Virus record (IMG/VR): IMGVR_UViG_3300025120_000095
Span: 1-48,977 of that record
Reading direction: 5' to 3' (one strand)
Source: a virus
DNA length: 48,977 nucleotides
In this document: positions 13,240 through 22,421 of the stretch, one piece after another
Layout: each line of letters begins with the position of its first letter
Numbering within the stretch: position 1 is the stretch's first letter
Program-made: the position numbers and the translations under genes
Notes under the pieces: generated by a model
Seen by the model: the letters and a program-made list of their open reading frames with translations, nothing else
Told to the model about the DNA's origin: nothing
Database searches by the model: none

Positions 13240-16200
13240 TGCACTGCTATCTGTCTGAGTATCGGCACCGCTGCTGTGATAGCTAATTCCTGCTGCCTAA
13301 TGATGTTAAGCAACTCCCTCTTTACTTCCGGGTCAATCGGTGACCTGAGGATTTCGTTCTTCTGTTCTCGCACCTCTTTAAGCTGCTGACGAATTTTCTT
13401 TACCTCATTCTCCAAGGCAAGGACCGTTCCCCTTTTAGTCGCAATCTCTGTAATCTTTTCGACATCGCCTTCGCGTTCAGCCGCCTTAAAAGTATTAACG
13501 GCTGTTTTAACAAGCTGGTCTAGCTCATAGAACTGAATGACAGTGCCGCGACTGTTGGGGTCTTGGAAGAAGCTCCTCACCATAGGAAGGCTGTACCAAT
13601 TCTTATCGGGCGGGAGCGGCTTATCGGGAGATTGGAACGCATCTATCATATGACTTGCGGCTGACAAACCATAACTTCCCAGTGTCCCAGTATACCCTTT
13701 GATAAGGTGATCAATTTTGAGCGGCGAGATATTTAATTGTTTGGCGAGATTAAGCGCAAGACTGCTGGTCCCTTGGAACTTCTGATAGTCAGGGTCCAAG
13801 TTCTTCATATAAGCAGGAACAATCTCTCTCCCCGAAAAGATTGAGTAATTAGTCCTTACTTCCAGAGCAGGGGTAATAATCTGAGGGGGGTTAACTGCTA
13901 GTGTTGAGGTTATGCCTCGTATGAGAGAATCTAGGACATCTTTCCCTGTGTCAGAGTCAAACGACCATTGCATAATTCTCTCAGGCATTGTCTTAAATAA
14001 GAAACCAACCTCAAACGGAACTGGTATTTTTACACAAGCCCCGCCAAAAGGTGTGGGCACAAACCAGTTTAAGTCTCTGGCTTCAGCAGTCGCGTTCTTG
14101 TAACAATCTGCATCTCTCATAAGCATGCTATACAAAGCTGTTGTGCCTACAATAAGAGAAGCCTTCGCAAGAGCCGCCTTTCGAGAAGCGTTTGGGTTCG
14201 CCGTTTCTTTGCTAAAACCAGCCCTATACAAGACATCTAGCCCCTGCAATCGTGCATTCAAAAAGGGAGTAACAGCAGTAATAAGGCGGATTGTTGCGCT
14301 TGATCCGCGTCTGCTAAAGTTAAGAACTTCAAGCGCCTCAAAAACAGCTTGGGCTTCATTGCCAGTTTTTTCCAAAACCCTTTTATAAACCGCAATTCTT
14401 GTTGATGCTTCTGAGGCATTGGTTGCAACGGTAGTCGCATCCCATAATTTTTTAAAAGGACTAGCCGCTGTTTCTAAAACGCCAGATGGCTTTTGAGTTT
14501 TTGTTTTACCCTTAATGTATTTGGCCATGTCTTTAGGGTTTCCGGCAAAATCAAACCCTCCAAAAACCCCAGCCATCCTTAAAGCCTCGGAAGACTCGCT
14601 GCCTCGTATAACGTCCATAACGCCTTTTGCGCTATCAATAACTGGTATGTAATTTTGCCCCGATGTAACCCACGCGCTTAACGTATCACGCATCATATTC
14701 CGCAACATAAATCCGGGGTCTCTTGTAACAAGTTCCCTCAACACCCTTGCTGGACTTGCTGCAAAACCAACAAACACATTATCCATAATACTGTCGGTGT
14801 TCTGCCCCAGAATTGTCATGCTCGTGTAGAGAAATTCATCAACAATTTCAAAGTAACGATCAACACCGTCCACTCGTATCTGAACAGTTTGCCTTGGTTT
14901 GTTTCCTGACTCATCAGGAGTAACCTCAGAAGCTACTCCCAAGGTCAGGGAGTCTCTGATAACTCTTTGAGCGGCTATATTCTTCATGCCGCCCTGTATT
15001 GCTGTAGCTGTGTTCCTTGCGACGTTATCTAGAAAATCATCTACCCTGCGAGGGGCGGCATAAAGATCAACCGAAACATCTGGATTAGATTGTCTTAGGG
15101 CACGAACAGACGCGACGGCTTTGTTGTAACTGTCGTACTGTTCCGGCTGAACCTGCCCGTCTATATCTATTTGGAACACCCTACCAGCGCCAACAAGACG
15201 CTTATCAACTCGCTTACCGTCTAGTGGAATGCGAGACCGTCCGCTTCCCTCCGCTCCTTCTAGGGGGGCCAAGCCCTGACCATAGGTTCCAAGCGTAGGA
15301 TCGCCGGGATAGAAGTATGTCAGGTCTTGAGTTCCGTCAGCGCCCTCTAAAGACTGTCTGTAGTAGGGGGTATAATCAGCAGTATTAATCCACGTCTGAC
15401 CCATCTCGGCTGTGATTAGCCCAGTATCAACCATGTACTTAACTAGGTAGCTGTTCCAGACCTGATATTCATCAAAGACTTCTGCAAAGTAATCATACTT
15501 GTCACCAAGCGACAAACCATTAAGGACATCCTGATCAGTCATGCCAGAATTGATTTTCTGTTTGTTAAGTCTTTGCGCCCTTCTTGCCTGAGCATAGGTG
15601 CCAAACTGAGAAACAACGCGGTTCTCTAGGACAGGGCTTAGTATAAAAGCAAGGCCGCGAATTGATTGACCTTCGACATCACTCGTTACATAGGTAAACC
15701 CTAGCTCCTTATCGTAAACAGGAACTCCGTCATAGAAAGCAGCCTTTGTTACCCCTGCATGTTGTTCAGCCATGAGAACAGCAGAGAATGCGCTGGCATC
15801 CGCTAAAACTTCTCCCGCAATCTTTGCTGCTTTTCTGGAAAGAACAGATATAGCTTCATACTTGTTAAGTATATTTTTTCTAAATTGACTTTTAATCAAG
15901 TCCCAGTTGTTGCTAAACAATACGCTGTCTGTGTAATCACCAAAGATTGCACTAAGCCAAGCCTGACCAGCGGTCTCCTCTGTATTAACAGCTTGCGTTT
16001 TGTTGATTGTTTCCTGAACTTCAGGGCTTTCGTCCTTGACCGTGCCGCCCCTAGAAAACTTTTCCTTTGCAGCCTTGTTAAGCTTCAGGACAGGGCGACC
16101 AGTTGGCTTTTTAGTTTTAAAAGTAAGCGCAGTTTCCTGAGCCGTAGTAGACAAGGCAGAGAACTTTGGCCCTAAGTGATTTGCTTTCCTGTAATTTTCT

Positions 16201-19200
16201 ACGTCCTCACGGAGGTTGTCCTTTATCATAACCTCGCTGTTAGGATAGGCCGTAGTTATACCAAGGAACTCTTGCCCCGACTTAGCATCGGTCACTGTAT
16301 CGAAAACAACTTTGACCTGCGTCTTTGAACCCACGGGTTTCCACAACATTTCAAGAGACCCTGCGCGGCGGTTCTCTACAAACTTAAATCTTGACTTGTC
16401 AACACCAGATACCCGTGCCTCAGTGTAAGCATCTAAAGCGGCAGCAATAGCAGCATCTGAACTCGTAAACGGTAAATCTTCTATGCCTCTGAAATGATCA
16501 TCGTGTAGCCCAGCGTGGGCCTGACCGTAACCACCAGTCTCGTAATTCTGACCAGCAGACATACGCACATTTAAAAATTTAGTGTTAAATGGAAGCTTAC
16601 CCCAAACATCACTGCGTGTTCCGTCTGCCCTTGCTCTTTTTACAAACCTGTTTGGCGCAGCGTTACGGGGGTCTTGTGGGTACTTACGAGAAAACCTTTC
16701 ATCGGGAACAAAGTTTTCTTGCGTATTGAAGCCAGTTTCATCTTGAAGCTCTTGAAGATTGACAGGCTCTACAAGGGTTTCAATACCTTCGTTAATAACA
16801 AACTCTGGCAGTATCCCAACTTTCTGGTCTGCATAAACTGTATCAACAGCAGAAGCGTTTTCATTTTGCTTGGCTGCTGGTCCAAAGTTGACCCAAGAGT
16901 TTTGGCCACGGGTCTCGCTCGCTAATGCTGCGCGAGCGAGCGGACTGAACATAACCGCATGGCTGGCATATGCAGCATCTTCTCCAGCAGCCCTGAACCC
17001 AAAGCCTTCCTTAACGTGCCCGAAGTAATCATGAACCGCCCGGAAGATGTCATTCACCCTAGCTCGACGACCTGATATGAACTCGTCAGTAAGGCGCAGC
17101 ATAGGGTTATCAGCTACTTCTTCCGCAGTAATCCCGTCTGTGCCAAACCCTGCATCGGTGGGGAAGACATACATATGGTTGTTTTGTTTTACATCTTCGA
17201 TCATCTCACGCGGCGAGGCGGCGTAAGGGTCAACGTCAGATGGATAGAACTCTACCTCAAGACCAGTGTCTTTGATGAAGTCATATTGCGTCATGACCTC
17301 TTCCGCCAAAGCCTCGTAAGCCGCTTGCGTAAAGGAATCCTCTGGAGTGTTCGGCATGTCTTCGTATGCTTGCGCTATACGAGTTGCCCGTTCTCCGTCC
17401 ACTGGTCCGTAAACGTAATTACCAACAAGCTCAGGCACACTGCGCCCAACGGTTTGACCGTATTCACGGGCAGCTTGTCTTGCTGGTGCAAACGGCTCAG
17501 TGGGAACTGGGCCTGTTCCGGGTATGTTGTAGGAAGCTGGTAGCCCCTCTACCCTTACCTCTTCTTGCGCGGTAGCACCCGACCTATCCTGTGCCTGTAA
17601 CTGTCTCTCGCTTCGAGATAGTCCTGCTCTGTCGGGTATGCGGCTCTCGACGGCGCTGTCGGTACTCCGGCGACTAAACTTTTCTCTGTTTCCATACTTG
17701 AGTCTTGCGCTTGTGATGGAGTCTTCGAGTAGCGGCTCAAGTTGGCCCCGCTTAAAATTCTTGACCCGTTCTGCAACAGCGGGTCCGTATCTTTGATGAA
17801 TCCTTTGTAAGTAGCCACCACCTTCTTTGTCCTCCGTCCAGTTATTTTCTATATAATCGCCTTCGTAATAAGCTGCCTCAACATCTAAATCAAAACCCAT
17901 TTCCTCAGAAATTTTAGATATGGCGCTTATCACATCTCCATCAGGCTCCAACCTAGCCAACAAACCGGCTTTCTTTGTATCAAAGAGAATAAGCATTGAA
18001 GAATTGCCATTCTCGTCAATAGTCCCAGTGTAACCTGTGATAATGTTATCCTCATCAGGCAACCGGGCATCTTCTTTTCCAGCTTTGCGTTCTTTGGCTA
18101 ACTGTTTTTCAGCTTTCTTAGTTCCTGCTAATTCAGCATTGCGTATTTTGTCCCACAGTATGGCCATGTTTGTGTCGTTATTCAACAAATCTTTTGACAC
18201 ATCACTGGGGCGAATTTTTAAAGCAAGCTTAGATTTGCCTGTTTTGGTAGGCACAATCCGATAGGGAAACATTCCTGTTTGCTCTACCGCATAACCGATA
18301 ATACTAGCCATATCCATCATTGCTTCTGGAGAAGCAACAACTTGCTCTACCATGTTTGGATTAAGACTATCGTCAAGCCAACCGCCCGTAGAAACATAGC
18401 GATTTATTTCAGCAACGCCTGTCACTTCTCTGGCAAAATCAGCGGCAGCTTCAGCAGCTATACCCGTGACTTCCTTTTGTCCGATAGCAGGTAGCTGATA
18501 ATAATCTACAAAGGTCTCGGAGTAAGGGGAGCCTTCTCCAAAAGCTACCTCAAATGGCAGGTTCCTGATATTAAACAGAATTGATTCTTCGGCTGTTTGT
18601 CCCGGCTTACCAAGGAATTTAGTCGTCGCCATCCAGCCAACAGACTGCACCTGATATGGCGTCCAGCCGCCGCCCTTGTAGTTTATGTCATTGAGGTGAT
18701 CACTAAGCGCCCTCATAAAGTCGCCTGAACGCTCGTACTGGTTTTCCCCCGGAGAGCCTGACGTGTCAGTCTCAACACGCACACCGTAGTTTTCCTGCAA
18801 AAACTTCTGATAGGTTGCGTCAACAAATCCAGTGTCTCTGAGAGAATGAACGTCTGCAACGGCAGGTGCCCCACCGCGTACATCGTCACCCATCCATGAC
18901 CGCGTTTCTCGCAGAAGCCCACTGTCTATAAAATCATAGAGCTTCTGTGCGCCCCCTGAAGGCAGTTCCCCACCTGCCTCCATCGCCATCCAGAAATCAA
19001 ATAACCTATCTGCCGCTAAACCAGCTTCTACTTCTTGTGAAACAGGAGCTTGCGCCGCTTGCGTAAGAGCTTGCTCTCTTGAACGAACAGCATTCATAGC
19101 CGCTGTCGAAGGACTAGCCTGTTGGTTAGCCATAAGCCATGCGGCTAAAAAGTTAGGCCAGTCTTTGCCAAAATACTTTTGATACGATTTGGCTGCTTCT

Positions 19201-22200
19201 GGATACCATTCCCGTGCCGCCGCTATCCCGGCATCATCAAGACGGGTTTCTGTCTGATTGATCCAGTCGTCAAATGTAATCTTGCCAACAACAGCGACTA
19301 CTTCCCCATCATCGTTTACGATTTCTTGGCGTGGGTTTCGTGGTCCTGTAGACTCGGTAGCACCCGCAACATCTGTCCTCTTTGCCTTCCTGCCTAGACG
19401 TGCTTGTATTTCGTCTTCGGGAGGGGTGGGAAACGGGTTATCTCCAACTGGAGCAGGTGTCTTACGGGCACGTTTTCTAGAGAACTTTTCGGCTGTTGGA
19501 AAGTCGGGAACACGACCCTCTCTTTCAACCGTAGCTGTCTCTGCTGCGTTAAGATTAACTGGAGTAGCGGTTGTCTCTGTAGCCCTGCCGCCAGACCGTC
19601 TCCCTCGAAGGGGTGCCGCACCAGCATCAAGACGCTGGAATATCTCGTTACCAGTTATGATGTCCGCGTCTGCCGCCGCTTCTTTAACAAGCCTAAAGAA
19701 CTCAGCAATCTTACGGAAAATGTTTCGCGTCTTAGGCGGGAACACGCGACGACCTGCGGCGTAATCTCGGAACGCTTCCGCTACAGCTTCCTCTACAAGT
19801 ATCTCTTCACTAGGAGGATTATCTCTGAGGGCTTCGGCCCTGTCCTCGTAATATGTTTTGTCAGTACCGGGACGCTTGGCCTTCTTCACAAAAGACTCTA
19901 ATGCTGCCTTCTCCTGATCAGTAACAACACCAGCCTCGTAAGCTGCGTGAATAAACTCGTGATCAAGCACTTCGGCAAGAGCAGATATGTTTTCTTGATC
20001 TGACTTTGACGGATCAACAACAGGATCAAGCGCCAATCGTATAGTCTTAATAAGCTGACCAGCTTCTTCCTCGGCTCTAAACACACCTTCAGCGTCAGCT
20101 TGGATTTCCCCGCTCTCTATACTTTCAATTAAGTTGTTGAACTTAAGCCTGACACCCTCTAGCGCAGGATTGGCTTTTACCCTTGCTTGGAACCTATCGT
20201 TAATTGCCCTAGCTAAAGGCTTAAGCCTCTGCAACAGTTCTTGTTTTTTTACACTGGGTGGAGCCGTTCTTTCGGGACTGCCCCTCAGAACCAAACGACG
20301 CTTGATTGTTCCGTTCTTATCTAGTATTCCGCGACGAATAAGCTCTCGCCTGATTTCACCAGCCACTTCTTTCCGTCGAGCGCCTTTTATATTAGGTGCG
20401 CCAACTGCTTCTAGAATTAACTTATCTGAAACTTTAGCTGCCTTAGGGGGAGGCTTTGAGGTGTCTTTCCAAACCTCCGCTGTCCCCGTTTCCCTAATCG
20501 CTTTTGCTACGTCAGCAATCTGCTGTGCCGTGAAATGAGGATACTTAATAACAGGGATAGAGGTTTCTTCTTTGAACTCCGGCATCGCGTCCAGCCGCTC
20601 AAACAAAGCATTCCGCTGCACCTGCGACATATTTTGTGGCATTGATTTGCCTGTCGTCCGCAACGCAAACGTCTTAAACGACTCATCGCCAAAGCGAATG
20701 TTCTTAGTTGACGCTAGGTCTTCTATGTCTCTGACCGTAACATTAAGAGATGCGTCTTCTGTAAGTGGCCTTTTCTTAGCAATGATGGCGCTTAAGGCTT
20801 TGTTGGAGGCTCCTGTTTCAGCCACCTCTTCAATAGTATAAAGGCCATCGTTCTGCACGATCTCTCCCGGTCTGAGAGAAACCGCCATAGTCCGCTTACG
20901 ATCTATTTGAGAAGCAACTTCTTTACCAACTTCCTCACGGCTAAAAAATCCCAGAGGAGTTACTGTTTCCCTAGCAGCATCTAGAGTAGCAGCGGTTTCT
21001 TCAATCTTATTATCTTCGAGCGCACGACTTGCCGCCGCTTGTGTGAACTCAACTTCAGCAGCTTCAATAGCTGTCGGCACTCTTTCTGTTAAAAGATTGG
21101 CAGCTTCTTGAGCAAGGTCAAGAGTTTGGAAAGACGGTGTCCGCACCTCACCCGCAGCATTAACAACTGCAAATCCACCGTTAGGCATTTCGCGTACAGT
21201 GAATGGGCCAAGAGGCGCACCCGACCCGATATCTTCTCCCAAACCTGTGGGGGCAACATTGTTGACTGACTCGTCAATGATAGTTTCTACAACCTGAGAG
21301 GGGCTATCAGTCGTAAACTCTGCTTCGTTGTAGCTTAGAAGAAGAGGACCATCTGGATCGGGAGTAATGACTTCACGAGCGCGAGCCTCTCGCTCCGCTT
21401 CCTGCTTGTCTAAAAGCTTTTGTACCTGATCTACTTCGTCTTGAGTTCTGGTTTTCTTAAATCTTTCAGATGCGGTTCTAACCCCACCGCCCATCAATGC
21501 GCCAGCAGCACCGGCATTGATCATCATCTTTCTTAGTTCAGCGCCATCCAGTTCCTGTCCGGTAGCCTCGACCGCTGTTACCTCTGCTATTGCTTCCTGC
21601 ATAGCCTCGGTAATTCCCTCAACAGCCATACCCTTACCAGCAGCTTTGAGATACTCCCGCTTGATAGGCTTGAGTAGCGTTCTTTTTGCTACCTCTTCAG
21701 CAGATTCTGTTCCTAATCGCTTAACAAGCTGCCCTCCAATCTTTCCGGGCAGGATTGAATCAAGCGCCGCTATTGCAGTACCTCCAGCAAATGCTGCTTC
21801 AGGATTTACAACGGATGAGTCTTTCGACTTAATTGACTCTTGAACTTCGCCTACACCAAGGGTAAGCGAAGGAATAAATGCGCCCAGCAAACTACCAATC
21901 GTTCCGCCTATTGCGGCTCCCGGTATTGCACCAACGCCGCCAAAAAACGCACCTACTGCTGCCCCTGCTTTTGTCCCAAGCTTTGCTCCTACCAGACCAC
22001 CAGCAATCGAAGGAGCAAACATTACAGTTTGTTCGGGGATGGTGTCCGTAAGCCACTCGCCAACGTCACCTAAGTTATCAATGTCGGTAAATTGTATGGC
22101 AGGAATTTCGCGCTCTTGTTCTCTTTTAACAAAAGCTTCGCGACCTTCTCGGCCAAAGCCTGTAAGGTCTTCGGACCCTGTTAGCTCACCCGTAGCCTCA

Positions 22201-22421
22201 ACAGCACTGGCACTAAGCCCACGAAGCTTGCTAACGCCAGACTCAAAAGACTCGCCCACACGATCAAAAAAACCTGCTTTGTCTCGTGCGGCATAGGGGT
22301 AGACGTATTCTGGTTTAGGTAAACCACCAATATACTCTTGAACTGCTTGATCTATAACGGAATCTGGAGTCCCATCTGGAAACTCAAGTATTGTCCCGTC
22401 TGCTTGAACAGCCTGTATCAT
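13236..22421 (-). CDS. Giant polyvalent virion/ejection protein (3061 residues)
   Basis: A 9.2-kb gene. The N-terminus (ILEFPDGTPDSVIDQAVQEY) resembles the start of ejected proteins in other phages. Residues 135-195 are a Gly/Ala-rich hydrophobic zipper suited to membrane insertion. HEFIH at 821-825 is an HExxH-like zincin motif with Phe in place of a hydrophobic residue. Near 1720-1860 is a conserved block with HDYFGH (about 1796), and near 1930-2060 another with GYGQAHAGLHDDHF. From about 2290 to 2950 the sequence resembles large polyvalent protein-associated domains (ADYTPYYR, SRRGSSATIRL, SPLKIDHLIKGYTGTLGSYG). A coiled coil ends the protein. Such proteins are packed in the head and injected with the DNA. 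Modules are assigned by eye. Confidence 0.8.
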   Translation of the reverse strand: MIQAVQADGTILEFPDGTPDSVIDQAVQEYIGGLPKPEYVYPYAARDKAGFFDRVGESFESGVSKLRGLSASAVEATGELTGSEDLTGFGREGREAFVKREQEREIPAIQFTDIDNLGDVGEWLTDTIPEQTVMFAPSIAGGLVGAKLGTKAGAAVGAFFGGVGAIPGAAIGGTIGSLLGAFIPSLTLGVGEVQESIKSKDSSVVNPEAAFAGGTAIAALDSILPGKIGGQLVKRLGTESAEEVAKRTLLKPIKREYLKAAGKGMAVEGITEAMQEAIAEVTAVEATGQELDGAELRKMMINAGAAGALMGGGVRTASERFKKTRTQDEVDQVQKLLDKQEAEREARAREVITPDPDGPLLLSYNEAEFTTDSPSQVVETIIDESVNNVAPTGLGEDIGSGAPLGPFTVREMPNGGFAVVNAAGEVRTPSFQTLDLAQEAANLLTERVPTAIEAAEVEFTQAAASRALEDNKIEETAATLDAARETVTPLGFFSREEVGKEVASQIDRKRTMAVSLRPGEIVQNDGLYTIEEVAETGASNKALSAIIAKKRPLTEDASLNVTVRDIEDLASTKNIRFGDESFKTFALRTTGKSMPQNMSQVQRNALFERLDAMPEFKEETSIPVIKYPHFTAQQIADVAKAIRETGTAEVWKDTSKPPPKAAKVSDKLILEAVGAPNIKGARRKEVAGEIRRELIRRGILDKNGTIKRRLVLRGSPERTAPPSVKKQELLQRLKPLARAINDRFQARVKANPALEGVRLKFNNLIESIESGEIQADAEGVFRAEEEAGQLIKTIRLALDPVVDPSKSDQENISALAEVLDHEFIHAAYEAGVVTDQEKAALESFVKKAKRPGTDKTYYEDRAEALRDNPPSEEILVEEAVAEAFRDYAAGRRVFPPKTRNIFRKIAEFFRLVKEAAADADIITGNEIFQRLDAGAAPLRGRRSGGRATETTATPVNLNAAETATVEREGRVPDFPTAEKFSRKRARKTPAPVGDNPFPTPPEDEIQARLGRKAKRTDVAGATESTGPRNPRQEIVNDDGEVVAVVGKITFDDWINQTETRLDDAGIAAAREWYPEAAKSYQKYFGKDWPNFLAAWLMANQQASPSTAAMNAVRSREQALTQAAQAPVSQEVEAGLAADRLFDFWMAMEAGGELPSGGAQKLYDFIDSGLLRETRSWMGDDVRGGAPAVADVHSLRDTGFVDATYQKFLQENYGVRVETDTSGSPGENQYERSGDFMRALSDHLNDINYKGGGWTPYQVQSVGWMATTKFLGKPGQTAEESILFNIRNLPFEVAFGEGSPYSETFVDYYQLPAIGQKEVTGIAAEAAADFAREVTGVAEINRYVSTGGWLDDSLNPNMVEQVVASPEAMMDMASIIGYAVEQTGMFPYRIVPTKTGKSKLALKIRPSDVSKDLLNNDTNMAILWDKIRNAELAGTKKAEKQLAKERKAGKEDARLPDEDNIITGYTGTIDENGNSSMLILFDTKKAGLLARLEPDGDVISAISKISEEMGFDLDVEAAYYEGDYIENNWTEDKEGGGYLQRIHQRYGPAVAERVKNFKRGQLEPLLEDSITSARLKYGNREKFSRRSTDSAVESRIPDRAGLSRSERQLQAQDRSGATAQEEVRVEGLPASYNIPGTGPVPTEPFAPARQAAREYGQTVGRSVPELVGNYVYGPVDGERATRIAQAYEDMPNTPEDSFTQAAYEALAEEVMTQYDFIKDTGLEVEFYPSDVDPYAASPREMIEDVKQNNHMYVFPTDAGFGTDGITAEEVADNPMLRLTDEFISGRRARVNDIFRAVHDYFGHVKEGFGFRAAGEDAAYASHAVMFSPLARAALASETRGQNSWVNFGPAAKQNENASAVDTVYADQKVGILPEFVINEGIETLVEPVNLQELQDETGFNTQENFVPDERFSRKYPQDPRNAAPNRFVKRARADGTRSDVWGKLPFNTKFLNVRMSAGQNYETGGYGQAHAGLHDDHFRGIEDLPFTSSDAAIAAALDAYTEARVSGVDKSRFKFVENRRAGSLEMLWKPVGSKTQVKVVFDTVTDAKSGQEFLGITTAYPNSEVMIKDNLREDVENYRKANHLGPKFSALSTTAQETALTFKTKKPTGRPVLKLNKAAKEKFSRGGTVKDESPEVQETINKTQAVNTEETAGQAWLSAIFGDYTDSVLFSNNWDLIKSQFRKNILNKYEAISVLSRKAAKIAGEVLADASAFSAVLMAEQHAGVTKAAFYDGVPVYDKELGFTYVTSDVEGQSIRGLAFILSPVLENRVVSQFGTYAQARRAQRLNKQKINSGMTDQDVLNGLSLGDKYDYFAEVFDEYQVWNSYLVKYMVDTGLITAEMGQTWINTADYTPYYRQSLEGADGTQDLTYFYPGDPTLGTYGQGLAPLEGAEGSGRSRIPLDGKRVDKRLVGAGRVFQIDIDGQVQPEQYDSYNKAVASVRALRQSNPDVSVDLYAAPRRVDDFLDNVARNTATAIQGGMKNIAAQRVIRDSLTLGVASEVTPDESGNKPRQTVQIRVDGVDRYFEIVDEFLYTSMTILGQNTDSIMDNVFVGFAASPARVLRELVTRDPGFMLRNMMRDTLSAWVTSGQNYIPVIDSAKGVMDVIRGSESSEALRMAGVFGGFDFAGNPKDMAKYIKGKTKTQKPSGVLETAASPFKKLWDATTVATNASEASTRIAVYKRVLEKTGNEAQAVFEALEVLNFSRRGSSATIRLITAVTPFLNARLQGLDVLYRAGFSKETANPNASRKAALAKASLIVGTTALYSMLMRDADCYKNATAEARDLNWFVPTPFGGACVKIPVPFEVGFLFKTMPERIMQWSFDSDTGKDVLDSLIRGITSTLAVNPPQIITPALEVRTNYSIFSGREIVPAYMKNLDPDYQKFQGTSSLALNLAKQLNISPLKIDHLIKGYTGTLGSYGLSAASHMIDAFQSPDKPLPPDKNWYSLPMVRSFFQDPNSRGTVIQFYELDQLVKTAVNTFKAAEREGDVEKITEIATKRGTVLALENEVKKIRQQLKEVREQKNEILRSPIDPEVKRELLNIIRQQELAITAAVPILRQIAVQ

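Noticed and set aside
19258-19901. Long + strand frames opposite the giant gene
   Set aside because: They are antisense shadows with no start context, inside a continuous 3061-codon frame.
13236-22421. Antirestriction (DarB-like) or RNA polymerase role for the giant protein
   Set aside because: No helicase, methyltransferase or polymerase motif is visible; the resemblance is to polyvalent-associated domains only.
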